Part shown: positions 1-11,884 of the stretch, piece by piece
Layout: each line of letters opens with the position of its first letter
How positions within the stretch are numbered: position 1 is the first letter of the stretch
Assembly (NCBI GenBank): GCA_030737835.1
Contig: CM060848.1
Coordinates: 14,883,254-14,947,253 of the forward strand
Source of the DNA: Acorus gramineus
Lineage: Eukaryota > Streptophyta > Magnoliopsida > Acorales > Acoraceae
Length of the DNA stretch: 64,000 bases
Reading direction: 5' to 3'
Translations under genes and position numbers: made by a program
Notes under the pieces: generated by a model
What the model was told of the DNA's origin: nothing
Seen by the model: the letters and a program-made list of their open reading frames with translations, nothing else
Database searches by the model: none

Positions 1-372
1 TATGCCTTTTTATGCATACAACAACCACCCGTCAGTTCAATGTAAATGTTGGATTTGTGGATCCTGAGCAATGATGATAACTTTAACCACCACCGTTTTT
101 AAACTTTTTGTGATGCCTCCCAAACCATTTAATTTAGTGGATATTGATATAAGTTTTATGTTTCTTAAACTACCTATGATTTCCAACTATTCAATACGAG
201 TTACTAGTCATAGCATTGTGTAATTATCTACTTTCCATTTTCCCAAATTCAATTGAAATGAAAATATGAAATTGTATTGCTTTTTCAAGACAACTCTGGT
301 ATTTTTAGTTTGTTTGATATTTGTTTCAAATTGATGTGGACAGTTGTTTTATATAGGTTAAATTTAATAAAG
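1..372. other. upstream part or intron of the LIN37-like gene
   Basis: AT-rich sequence directly before the first exon I can support. It probably belongs to an intron of the gene that continues downstream, since that gene lacks a start in this window. I see no supported exon here. Confidence 0.35.
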
Positions 373-3300
373 GATGCAGCTGAAGTACCTCTTTACGGTT
401 TATGTCGATCATGGCTGCGAAATGGTGTGAATCTAGAATTCCAGGTCCATTCACATTCTCATACCTTCCATTATCTTCAGCGAATTCATCCATTCCATGT
501 GTGTCTATGTTTTTTTTGTAATTGCTCACTTGTGGACCAAGCCTACATCCCATTGTTCTCTCATTGTTGTCATGGTGTCAATATATGTCACCTCTAATCT
601 TTTCTGAAACACACTAAATTAAATCTCCAGGGATTCTTTGTAGGCCCCCTCTAAGTTATGTTTTCCATGCGATAATTCTTCTATATTCTTATGCGCCCGA
701 GTTGCTTAGTTATCAAAATGGTCTCCATCTTTAGCACACGTGGTAAGATGTATTATTTGGTTTATTGTATGATGAATGATCCAATGCTTTGCAATTTTTG
801 AATATAGGTGGTTATGGTGTTGACTTCATTCATCTAGCATTGTTTTATATATTTATTATTATTACCTTTTATAGTTCCAAGTCAAATTTATCATAGGGAA
901 CCTTGTAATATGTGTTTGATTTTTGATGCAGCCTAACGTTGGCCAAGGTCTGAAGATCCTTCCCAGACCTTTACCCGCAGCAGTGGCTGAGATGCACCTC
1001 TCAGATAATAATACAGATGATGATGATGAAGAAAATTCTGGCAAAGAACAGGTTGCCCAAAACAATGTCTAAATATATGCTTCTGCATTGTTTTTCTGTC
1101 TTATTTTCTTGAAATGTCTGCCCATATACTTGTATAACAACTTAATGCAAGTAGGAAGGAAAACTGGAAATGGCTGAGATGCATAGAAATTGATTTGAGT
1201 ACAAAGGCAGGGGTAATTCCATGAAATCCATAGAGGTTATAGTGTTGAAGGTCCTAAATAGAGGATGAGAAAATCCGTATAGGACATATACGAAAAAGAA
1301 AATTATAAAAATGCTTACACACTAACATATGATACTCATTGGCTATGACTGATCCCAGATGGTTCTAACAAAAGTCTTGATGATAACAATGATATGTATG
1401 TCTTTATAATTAATAAAAAAATTTCCTAATAAAATTTGCTGTGTAACATGATAGTATATCACGAGGATATGTAAGGCGTTGTTAAGCAATATAATAATAT
1501 TCGCTTAGTTGTGTATTTTGTTACTAAATAGCTTGTTTTAATGTGGAAATGTGTCTAAAATTAAGAATTCGTTTCTCCTAATATAATTTGCTTTATAACA
1601 TTATAGTATATCATTAGGATGTGTATGGTGTTGCTAAGTGATATAGTGCGATATATGCTTAGTTGTGTGTTTTGGTATGAAATTATTTAAATGTGGAACC
1701 GTGTATTTTCTAGGTAATATTGTGTTTTTTATTGTATAAATTTCTCCAAAAAAAACGATTCAAATCCTTCTTCCATTGTCTAGGATGTATGTAGCGAAAT
1801 AAATTTTTTCATTGCCGAGTGCATGCTTGAAACCAACCCCATCTTTTAAAAAAATTAATCTTTTCCCCGTGGAAAGAAAAGATATAAAAGCATGAGTCCT
1901 AGATAACTAAGAAAAAGTAGTGGTACTGAGGTAGGGAAATCCATAGATTCGATGATCTAACTAACTTCGGCTATTCAAGTGTCAAGGCTGGTATCACAAT
2001 TTATGACTCAGCAACTCATCATTGATGAGATTTGCGATAGAAAGTGTTTTTCTATGGTTCATAAGAAGCAAAAGGTGGGGATAGTGAGATTTTTGTTTGG
2101 TAGGATTTGATTCCATGGGAAATGGGAGAGGGAGAAATGAAGTGAATTTGAGTCACTTCACCCTCCGCTTACAGTAATAATTGACTATAGAGACCCTTTG
2201 TTATGTGAAACCTAAACCACAGCTGTGATGTTATGTTGGATAAGAAGGCAAGGTAGGTACTGTTTAATCCAAGTCTAAAATTTAAATAGGGACCTGTTAT
2301 TAATTTCCCTTTTGTATTATAGGCGAAATTCGTGATCTATTTCTTTTTATATGCAATGACAATATTATTTTCTTTTCTTTGCAGGATGTGGTTTCCGTAG
2401 AGCATTTATCTGAGAAAGAGTTATTGCAAGGACACATTAAACGTGCTAAAAGAGTTCGAGCTAGGTAAGTATTTGAAATTATTAATGTGACTTTCAAGTA
2501 AAACTGAAAAGTGGTGCTAAATTGATTGTTATTATTATTCCTTTTTTTTTAAAGTTCAGCTAGTGGTTTACAGTGGAAAATGGGATCCATTCTAGTTTTC
2601 ATCTGAAAATCAACCTAAGCGAGAAATTGGTTTGGGCCCATAGATTAGTGGTCATTAAGGTTGTTCGTGGCCAAAGGGTATTGGATTTGAAGTTTAAACA
2701 CAAATTACTTAAAAAACAAATGAGACAAAGAATGATGCAATTACATTGGCTGAGTGGTCTTGAATTCAAAGTTCAAAACAACGTCCTATCAGGTAGAAAG
2801 AAGAAGAAGAAGAAAGTATTGTTCCAGTAAATAAATCAATGTGTTTATCTGCAACGATCAGCATGCTTCTTTTTTTTTTGTCATTGTCCCTCATTTATGT
2901 TTTTTCTTTTAGGTTATAACTTATAAGCCGCTCACAACCTGGCTGATTTGTTGTAGGCACGGTTGATTATGCAGTTCTTTATTCAATCTACCATTCATAT
3001 GTTTTTTGAGAATGTGTTATGACCCACTCATTTGTTATCGTGAAGCCAGCTTATTCTCACCAGTCAGTTCGGTGGTGTGTTTCAAAGATTTTGAGTATGC
3101 CATTAGGGTGGGATCTATTTCACAAAGCCAACCAATTATACTTCATTGCAGAGTTAATTCCTGTTTGCTTTATTGCTTACTGAGCACTGAATTTGTAAAA
3201 TTTTAAGTGGTTAGCTTCTGCCATTATGCAGGGTTGCTTGCATGCATGGGGTTAACAAATCATAAAAATCATTCTGCCTGAGATTGTTTATTTAATTATT

Positions 3301-4422
3301 GATGACCTATTCATTTGATATTTTAGCTGTCATTAACATGGTAATGAGCAAGGCTCTATGGATTGATGATCTTTTGCTTTAGAAGTGGCACCTAACACTT
3401 CTAAAAATCCAGATTGTCAGTGTTCCCTGCTTCGAAGTCCAGGCCATTTATACTCGATTACATACGATAACCATAAGAAGAAACCAAATGGCATTATACA
3501 TATTTTAAAAAGTGCTATTATACCAGTCTGTTGTTGCATAACCACCATGATCAGACTTGTATTATATCTTGCAACATCACATTTTTGTCTTTCCCCAACC
3601 AACTAGATTGGCCATTGGAGTTAGAGGTTTGGGTATGTGCACTCCTCCCACCCAACCCCCACAAAGCTTTGTGTATGCATGCATACATGTTGCCTCCGCA
3701 TGACTTGATATGGAGTTCTCTTTAGTAATGAAACGGACAATATTGAATTGGGTATGGTATCCTTTGGTGATGTATCGCGTGAAACACCACCACCAAGCAT
3801 CAGGTTTCTGGTAATGCGTAGAGGTGGTCAGATTTATCCAGGTCCTGTGAGGGGGAAAATGGAATAACTTGAGAACTTGACCTGCTCCTTTGTTATTAAA
3901 AGTCTTGTATTTGATAAATGATGCATCCATGACATTTGGATGCACTAATCATAGAATCACAGACCCTAGATAACTATAAATAATATAAATAGTGTATTGT
4001 AAGAGTACCGTGATTGAGATGGGGAGATCCCTTATTCCACACCCGATGTTATCTTGTACAGTTCTGAAAGCCTAAGGCAACTACTTTTAGATCCTCTCAT
4101 ACCCACTTGTTATTTTGGGTTGCAGATGATGTAAATTCATTATGATTTAAAGATCCCTTCTCCCAGTTTCATTACTTATTTTTGTATTGCTTATCCAACT
4201 GGAATTTTTGAATTTCTGGTATATTTTTAGAACTTTTAAAAACCATCACTATTGGAATTTCTGGTTCATATTCATTTTCATCTTGTGCTTGTTTGATCCA
4301 GATTAAGAGAAAACCGACTTAGACGTATCGAGCGATACAAACAGAGGCTCGCACTTCTCCTTCCACCTTCAGTTGATCAGTCCAGAGCAGATTTAGATTC
4401 TGGAAGCCAATCGCCACACTAG
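373..4422 (+). CDS. LIN37-like protein (DREAM/MuvB complex subunit), last four exons
   Basis: Exons read at 373-444, 932-1051, 2385-2464 and 4302-4422 (stop TAG 4420-4422). All junctions are AG/GT and the phases match, giving about 103 residues of C-terminus. The first exon carries EVPLYGLCRSWLRNG and the second PNVGQGLKILPRPLP, followed by an acidic DDDDEE stretch. Exons three and four are basic and helical (HIKRAKRVRARLRENRLRRI), and the protein ends in SGSQSPH. The VPLY...CRSWLRN block resembles what I recall of the LIN37 family, a subunit of the MuvB core that with E2F/MYB proteins represses or activates cell-cycle genes in the nucleus; this recognition is from memory and not certain. The 5' exons lie outside the window. 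Intron 3 (2465-4301) is long and its small reading frames look like chance. Coding structure is well supported, function moderately. Confidence 0.6.
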
Positions 4423-5628
4423 ACTTGAATTCTTTGTTTGCTCTAACCCCATTCAATTTGGTTTGAGTGCTCAAACAGGTCAAATCATGACAAGCAGACA
4501 GGATCTAGCATTATAATCAATTGGTTTTCATTCAAAAGGGCAACAAAATAAGGGATGGAAGTTTCTTTTCTATTTAATCACTTTGAAATTTATTTACATG
4601 AAATATTTTGTGTATAATTCTGTACAGTGTAAAAGTTCTTCAGGTGAGATATTTATATCTGACATTGTTGCTATCTTAGTATAATTAATTTTTCTTGGGG
4701 TGCTAGGCTTGTGCATGTGTTTTAATGCTTGTGATGTGTCACCCTTATCATATCATCTTTGTTTGTTTGTTTTTTTTTTTTTTTTTAAAAAAAAAGATAG
4801 AATTTGTTATCATCATTTTCCTTGTAAAAAGCGAGATTATAATTCGAAGTGGAAGACATTACTAGACATTGTCTTTGATATGTTAATTCTTTAATAGACA
4901 TTACTATATAATAGTGTTTTAGTCAAATCATCCTTTTCGATTGATGTCCATGTGATATCAAGCCAGATTTTAAATTCTGTGCCTTTTCAATGAATTTTGT
5001 TATGAAGGTATTTCATTAAATACATGATTTGCCCTTTTTATATACAAAATCTCAAAAAAAAATTGAACCGGGCGTAATAGGAAAAAAAAATTCTGACCTC
5101 TTTTTTAGTAGAGGCTCAACTAAATTAATGTGCACTTCACTTCCACATCATAGTCATATATCACTCTAAACTCTCAATATTGTTTTTTTTTTAAAAAAAA
5201 AACATTCAATGGCCTGATACCTTTCCTACCCATTGATGAATTGTTTTTAGTACTTAGAATTCAGGTATTCATGAAGTTTGGATGATGATATAACACTATG
5301 TTCCTAATTTAAAAATCAACATTAATTATTATTGCCGCCTTCACGTTTAACATTTTTTTTTTTTTTGGGTGTATTTCTCATTATTACTGATCAAAATATA
5401 TCTGAAAAATATAATATCTCCCATATGATATACAAGCGAAACTCTGAATGCAAAAACCCTTTGATGAGTATTTATCATTTATCTTACACGCATTTTGTAA
5501 CTATGGTAGCATTTGATAACATGATTGCAAAACTGATTTTTTACAAAAGTTAGATTTAAAACTGATTCTATAGCAAGCTGTCACCCCCCAACTTTATCTG
5601 ATAACAGTTTTTGGACACTATTTGTTTA
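4423..5628. other. 3' flank of LIN37-like gene, AT-rich
   Basis: Holds the presumed 3' UTR and then AT-rich DNA with several poly(T)/poly(A) runs (about 4770, 5180 and 5350). No gene is supported. Confidence 0.5.
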
Positions 5629-5808
5629 TGTTAAAGAATCATTATTAGGATAATATTATATCTTTATTGTCATTATTGTGATATTATTAGTTTCCTAGTT
5701 TTCCTAGATTCCTTATCTGTATTTTAGGGTTTCCTCTATGTATCTATAAATAGAGCCCTTTGGCTCCTCTAATATAATAACAATAATTCCCTTTTCTTTA
5801 TTCTAACA
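5629..5808 (+). repeat. 5' LTR of the TRIM-like element
   Basis: 180 bp, starting TGTTAAAGAATC and ending TTCTAACA. It contains a TATA-like CTATAAATAGAG near 5745, fitting a promoter in the LTR. It matches the right LTR over its whole length at about 97%. Confidence 0.92.
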
Positions 5809-5820
5809 TGGTATCAGAGC
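5809..5820 (+). other. Primer-binding site (initiator tRNA-Met type)
   Basis: TGGTATCAGAGC lies immediately after the left LTR. This is the usual plant Copia primer site, complementary to the 3' end of initiator tRNA-Met. Confidence 0.88.
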
Positions 5821-5935
5821 CTCCACCTCAAAAATCTTAGATCCACAAAAGCTTCTCTTTCTCTTCCCCGCTTCGATTGAAGAGTCTTCAATCGGAGCGG
5901 GAGAGGAATTTTGCTCGCGAGATCTAAAATCCCCG

Positions 5936-6130
5936 TCGCCGTCACGGTCGTGCCCTTGCCGTTGCCGTCGTGCCCTTGCCGTCGCCGTCGCGGTCGTGCC
6001 CTTGCCGTCGTGCCCTTGCCGTCGCCGTCGTGCCCTTGCCGTCGCCGTCGTGCCCTTGCCGTCGCCGTCGTGCCCTTGTCGTCGCCGTCGTGCCCTTGCC
6101 GTCGTCGTCGCCGTCGTGCCCTTGCCGTCG
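5936..6130 (+). repeat. GC-rich microsatellite inside the TRIM-like element
   Basis: Irregular tandem iteration of TGCCCTTGCCGTCGCCGTCG-like units of 18-21 bp. It keeps several frames open on both strands, which explains the many overlapping low-complexity reading frames here. Confidence 0.85.
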
Positions 6131-6730
6131 CCGCCCCTGCCGCTGCCGGCGCCGCCCTGCCGCTGCTCGCCCAGACCTGCCGCGCCCATCCCTGCCGCGC
6201 ACGCCCTGCCGCGCGGTTGCGGGTTTCCCGGGATCTGTCGCGCGGATCCTGCCCGGATTTCCCGGGATCTGCTGGGACAGCTCCTGCCAGCCTGTCTCGA
6301 GCTGTCCGACCCGGCATCCGACCCGGGCACTCCCAGCATCCGACCCGGGCGCTCCCAACATCCGACCCGGGTCCTCCCACCATCCGACCCGGATCCGTGA
6401 ACCCGGCCCGGGACGCGACCCGGATCCGCCCTCCGGCCGCCGCCTCTGGTCGCTGTCGTGCTCCTCCGGCCGCCCTCTGCCGCCTCCGACCACCCTTCCG
6501 CCGCCACCTCCGGTCGCCGTCGTGCTCCTCCGGCCGCCCTCTGCCGCCTCCGGCCACCCTGCCGCCGCCTCCGGCGCCGCCTTGAGACTTCAAAACCACT
6601 AAATCGGTCATAACTTCCTCTCCGGAAGTCCGATTAAGGTGATCCAGGAGTCCATTTTGCTCGATTTTTTGTTCTCTATGCATCTGTGTGATTCTTTTCT
6701 TCATCCGAGATCTCTACGATCCTCCTCGCA

Positions 6731-7233
6731 GATTTGCACACCTCCGCGCATCTCCTTGCGGCATCGATCGCTCTCGCGCTCTTCGTGCAATCTCGCTACT
6801 TCTCTTGCTCCCTCTACGCATGTCTTCTTCTATGTGCGCTCTTTCTCTTTTTCACAGATTTGCACACCTCCGCGCATCTCCTTGCTGCATCGACCGCTCT
6901 CGCGCTCTTCGTGCAATCTCGCTACTTCTCTTGCTCCCTCTACGCATGTCTTCTTCTATGTGCGCTCTTTCTCTTTTTCGCAGATTTGCACACCTCTGCG
7001 CATCTCCTTGCGGCATCGACCGCTCTCGCGCTCTTCGTGCAATCTCGCTACTTCTCTTGCTCCCTCTACGCATGTCTTCTTCTATGTGCGCTCTTTCTCT
7101 TTTCGCAGATTTGCACACCTCCGCGCATCTCCTTGCGGCATCGACCGCTCTCGCGCTCTTCGTGCAATCTCGCTACTTCTCTTGCTCCCACTACGCATGT
7201 CTTCTTCTATGTGCGCTCTTTCTCTTTTCGCAG
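6731..7233 (+). repeat. Four tandem 126-bp units inside the TRIM-like element
   Basis: Units begin GATTTGCACACCTC at 6731, 6857, 6983 and 7108 and are nearly identical. The period is about 126 bp, a multiple of three, so long open frames persist in all three forward frames without real coding. Each unit ends in a pyrimidine run and CGCAG before the next unit. Confidence 0.92.
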
Positions 7234-7394
7234 CATTGCGGCCACCACACGCGCCTCTGCAGAGCCCTTACCGTGCCTTTGTTGCACCCCTGTCGCGCCT
7301 GCACGTGCCCCTGCTGCTCCTGCACGTGCTGTCGCCAGCCTTCGCCACCTTCTCATTTTTGTCCAAACTCTAAGGGTTCTACCTTTCAGAGTTT

Positions 7395-7403
7395 GGGAGG
7401 GGG
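7395..7403 (+). other. Polypurine tract of the TRIM-like element
   Basis: GGGAGGGGG sits directly before the right LTR, where plus-strand priming is expected for an LTR element. Confidence 0.8.
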
Positions 7404-7583
7404 TGTTAAAGAATCATTATTAGGATAATATTATATCTTTATTGTCATTATTGTGATATTATTAGTTTCCTAGTTTTCCTAGATTCCTTATCTGTATTTT
7501 AGGATTTCCTCTATGTATCTATAAATAGAGTCATTTGGCTCCTCTAATATAATAACAATAATTTCATTTTCTTTATTCTAACA
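7404..7583 (+). repeat. 3' LTR of the TRIM-like element
   Basis: 180 bp, same ends as the left LTR, followed by the target duplication GTTTA at 7584-7588. Confidence 0.92.
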
Positions 7584-9734
7584 GTTTAAAATATATATGT
7601 AAGAAGCTGTGATTGTAAAACTGTTTGGTTACACAATTACAGAACCAACTTCCTACAAACGCAAAAGTTATTCAATCGCATAACCAAACGCTGCCTGTAT
7701 ATGCTTTAGATTTCTTCAGTCCATTTTTTTTTTAGTACAAAAATATCTCCACGATCTATGTCAAATAATCTCTCATTTCACTTCGATTTGAGCCACTTAT
7801 AAATAATGGGTGGTTGGATTGTCCCAATTCATAAAGTTGCTTTCAGATAGAGATGCATATGTCTGACCCTCTCAAAATCAATGAAGAAAAAGAAGACATA
7901 GTTATGAAGGACTTCTGGACCACCAAATCACATGATCTTTCTCTCTCATTCTGCATGCGCGTCTTTTCTTGTCTTTCCGACTGGGTGTCGGTGAATGGAA
8001 TCACAAGTCACAACACTAATTAAATGAACACCAACAACAAAATCGCATTACATAGTTCTTTCCATTAGAGCTGTCACAAGTAATTTTTTTTTATGGCCTC
8101 ATTCAGCCATTCACATTAATGAGACATATACAGTGATGGAGCTACGCGTAGCGGGGCATAGGACCCCTCTTGAATTTTTTTTATTTACTTTTAAACTTTT
8201 TTATTTTTTAAATCATCACCCCTTCTTTTAATCAACTCTTCCTTCTACATAAAACAAAAGTCTATTTTGATTCTACTTTTTCATTAACCCCCAAGCCTCC
8301 TCCAATATCCATATCCTACAAACAGCCATGGAGGCATGGACTCCGCTCCTTGGCTTCCCCACCCGGGTGCCCATTTTAAAATAAATAATTTTTTTAATTT
8401 TGTTTTTTTGTATCTCAATTGTTCCTAATATCAATCCTCATCTCTAAAAAAATCTTTAATTTTTACCTTTTGTTTCATTAATCATCCCACAATTGAGAAT
8501 CTACAATCAATAATCCTCTTATCTCATCCATCAACATTTTGAAGGTATATAATTTTTCTTTTAACTTATTGTATTGTTATTAATTTATTTAAAGTTTAAA
8601 ATATTTGTGTAAATATCTAAAATAATCAAATCATTCAACATTTTCAGAATATGAAACCTCGTTGAGATCAAATTTAAATGTATATATTGCTTTTTAAATT
8701 TAGATTTTGACATTTTTTTTAAATTATCGATATGAAATTTGACAAATCGTTTTAAAATTTGATAATTATCTTTTAAACTTATTTAGAGATATGTTTTAGA
8801 GTATTTTTATTTTATTTTATACATATTCATTTTTTAAGCTATGCTGTTGAAATTGAAAAAAAAAAACTTAATGATACAACTTTAAAAAATATTTACATAA
8901 ATTACGTTAGGCCCCCAATTTGGGATGAAGAACAAAGGTTGGATAGGAATTGAACAGCCAAAAAAACCTGGTTAAGAAGAATATAAAATAGATAACTATG
9001 CTAAAATATTTTTGTAAATCTTGATAGTAATTTTAAAGGGGTTAAAAATGCAATATACAAAACTCTCGATTGCAATCTATGCCAGAATGTCAATCTATCT
9101 CGCACCATAAACAATGGCATATAGTTTCATTAATGCATTTAGTCTCCCGACCGTCTATGTACTTCACCAGTGAAATGTCCACTATTTTAGTACAATTAAT
9201 AATTCAATATATAGTGTGAAAAATTAAAATAAATTTTTATTTTATTTTTAAAATGTGCATTTGTTTATCAAATATATATATTTCACTTTTGCTCTTCATT
9301 AAATAATATGAGTAGATACTTAAAAAAAAAACAAATTCAAAAGAGTTGGAGAGTTCTATTATATTTAATTATTTTTACAGTCTCAAATACAGATCAATGT
9401 GTCTTGTTAGCTTATCTACTCACTGTATCAAAATATATATCTGGTTGAAATTTTTTTATATTTTTAAAATGATATATATTTTATCTTTTATAAATTTATA
9501 TATTTTATTAAATAAAAAATATAAAAAAATTTAGAAGGATTGTAAAATGTAGTAAATGTAAAATTTTCCATCATATTTTGTAGGATCCAATTTACAACAA
9601 AAGGCAATGGTGGCTACAGCTTTGTTGTCTGGTGCTGGCTCATACACGTGTCTCTGTTATTGCTTCAGATGTGTGTTATGCGTGTGGCGAGACAGTTGGG
9701 GTTGTGTGATATTTTACAACATGGAATTATTATT
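7584..9734. other. AT-rich intergenic DNA
   Basis: No gene supported. The sequence around 8130-8370 has patches of higher GC (a GGAGCTACGCGTAGCGG-type run and a CCCACCCGGGTGCCC run) that look like decayed transposon ends. Nothing could be bounded. Confidence 0.45.
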
Positions 9735-10800
9735 AGGGGAAATTGTTTAAATACCCTTAACCGATTTTGAACTTTTTTTTATTTTTTATTTACTCTTGAA
9801 ATTTGGTCCTATTTTTTTTTTACTCTTGAATTTTCATAATACCTGAACTATCTTTTACAGACAGAGTTATAAAAATACAGAAATATAATGTGATACATAC
9901 AGAAATTATACACATAGTTATAAATATTTAATAGTTATCTATAAAAATATTAAAGTACACAAAGATGATTATATACAATATGGTCATATGTACATTCTCA
10001 ATGTCATTACATTATTATTTGTAAATGCATTCAATGTACATAAAATTGTTATAGATACAACTCAAAGTTTCGTTAAAATAGATACATCAATTGTTTAAAT
10101 TACGACGTTTTTATCAAATCTTAATGATTAATTATTATCTCCCACTTAATCATTTTCATGCCCTCTTGGGTAAAATGAAACAAGATTATCGAACTAGACA
10201 TTCAATGTACTTCATAACGAATGACGGGTTTTTCAAGCTATATAAAAAATACAACAATCAAACACTTAAATAAATTTTTATTTCGCAATATGAACAAAAT
10301 TAGTAATAGCATGAATCTGAACTGAAAATTTATAAACAATTGTAATATTTTAATAAAATTATTTCTTGATCCATGTACTTAACAATTACTGAAATTAACA
10401 TTTACATAACAACTACAACAAAAACTATCAATGTGATGCCCAATGACATAATCTACTATTTACATAATAGAAATGTAATATCTTCTATTATTCTTATAAA
10501 AATTACAACAGAAATTACAAAAACTATAATTTACACAACAAATATGTAATATCATACATAAAATTAAACTAAGGATATGTAAATTACATAAATATAATAA
10601 ATAATTATAGCAATATAATGATCAATTACAGAAATATAATACTAATTTATAGATGAGGGTGGTTCAAGTATAAAAAATGAGGTGGCATAGGCCTAGAGAA
10701 AAAAAAAATCAGATTTTAAAGGTAAATAAAAAATAAAAAAACATTCAAGGATAGAGAAAAAATTGAACCCTTCACCAAGGTTATTTGAACAATTTCCCCT
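9735..10800. mobile_element. Inverted-repeat element of about 1.07 kb, probably a non-autonomous DNA transposon
   Basis: The left end AGGGGAAATTGTTTAAATA (9735) is mirrored by the right end CAATTTCCCCT (to 10800). Similarity continues inwards for about 100 bp through matching T-rich and TTTATTTAC-type stretches. The flanking 9-mers match at only 6 of 9 positions, so the target duplication is decayed or the family is uncertain. The interior is AT-rich with scattered ACAGAAATATAAT-like motifs and no protein. Confidence 0.6.
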
Positions 10801-11884
10801 GTCATTATATAGTTGAGACAGCGTACAAAGGAAGTTATTTGTTGGTAAATGTCACGTGGCTCCCATTCAATGCATGAAACCTTTATTACTAATGAATAGA
10901 TGACAGCGACGCTTCCTTTTTGGGGGGCCCATCTTTAGATTTTCTTTGTCTTATTTCGTCGGTGCTTTTTTTAAAAAATTATAAAGAAAGAAAATTTACA
11001 ATGTGGAGGGGTTTGTTTGTTAACTACTCCCTCCAAAATATTAATGTTTTAAAGTAAATCAAAACTATGATTGGGTTAAAGTTCATACGTTCAAACATTA
11101 AATTAAACGGAATCGAAACATATGATATGATAAATGTATATTATTTACTATTATATGAATCGATGAAAATATAAATATTTTTTACAAATTTTTTATACTC
11201 ATCAAATCTTATATTTTTAAAGTATTTATATGTCATCTAAAATAGTTTTGTTTGATTATGTAAAATCTATTTTTTATATTAAATTTAATCTTTTAATAAA
11301 AAATTAATTTTAATTTTTATGAATACAAATCCATGAATCATGATCTTATATATTTTACATGACATCATTGAAATTAAGATACAAAGGAATTAAAAAAACA
11401 TAAATATTAATTTTTTGTAAGAGATGAGTAATATGTGTCTCTTTTCTTTTTTTTTCTATAAATGTGAAATTTGAGGAATTGATATGGATATCCTGTGTTT
11501 GCCAAGGGTTAAATACAATAATATATATATATTAGAAATTTGTAGTTTATTATTATTTTTCATTTATGGGTAATGTTAAACTTTTTTTCACAGTCTTACA
11601 TCCAATCTCCATATGCTTTTACTTTTTTGTGAGGGTGCATATTTTATATAATGAAGTATACATTGTTCATGAAAATGATGTTTATATTTAATGATTCTAT
11701 ACATATATTTGTTGAAGATATATATATACCATTAAGGGTGTAACTTGAACAGATAATACCACGTGTAAACAACAATAAAACATATATTTTGTAGAATATA
11801 ATGTGCGAATAAGAACGCATATAAAACTCCCACTTCTTTTATAAGTGAATGTCCAAATGGAAAAAAATTAAATAATAAATTAAA
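10801..11884. other. AT-rich intergenic DNA
   Basis: No gene supported. 11575-11740 holds a sequence with the motif TATAATGAAGTATAC that recurs in similar form near 25.9 kb and may be a dispersed repeat. Confidence 0.4.

Larger units (their letters stand above)
5629..7583 (+). mobile_element. Non-autonomous LTR retrotransposon (TRIM/LARD type, Copia-like), looks whole
   Basis: A 1955-bp element bounded by two 180-bp direct LTRs (5629-5808 and 7404-7583), both TG...CA, and flanked by a perfect 5-bp target duplication GTTTA (5624-5628 and 7584-7588). A primer-binding site TGGTATCAGAGC follows the left LTR and a purine tract GGGAGGGGG precedes the right one. The 1595-bp interior has no gag, protease, integrase or reverse transcriptase. 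It is very GC-rich against AT-rich surroundings and consists of a GCC/GTC-rich microsatellite, a CCGACCCGG-rich stretch and four 126-bp tandem units. The LTRs differ at about five of 180 positions; at a commonly used plant LTR rate that suggests roughly one million years (inference). It needs enzymes from another element to move. Long open frames inside are by-products of the repeats. Confidence 0.9.

Noticed and set aside
2573-2830. 85-codon frame in intron 3 of the LIN37-like gene
   Set aside because: Lies between well-supported exons; no motif and no matching splice phase.
3577-3945. 122-codon minus-strand frame
   Set aside because: Intronic, opposite strand, no recognisable domain.
5803-6704. 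Overlapping frames of up to 296 codons on both strands rich in Arg, Gly and Pro
   Set aside because: They come from the GC microsatellite inside the TRIM-like element; low complexity and open on both strands.
6639-7428. Three forward frames of 229-246 codons
   Set aside because: Produced by four 126-bp tandem units, a multiple of three; no known domain.
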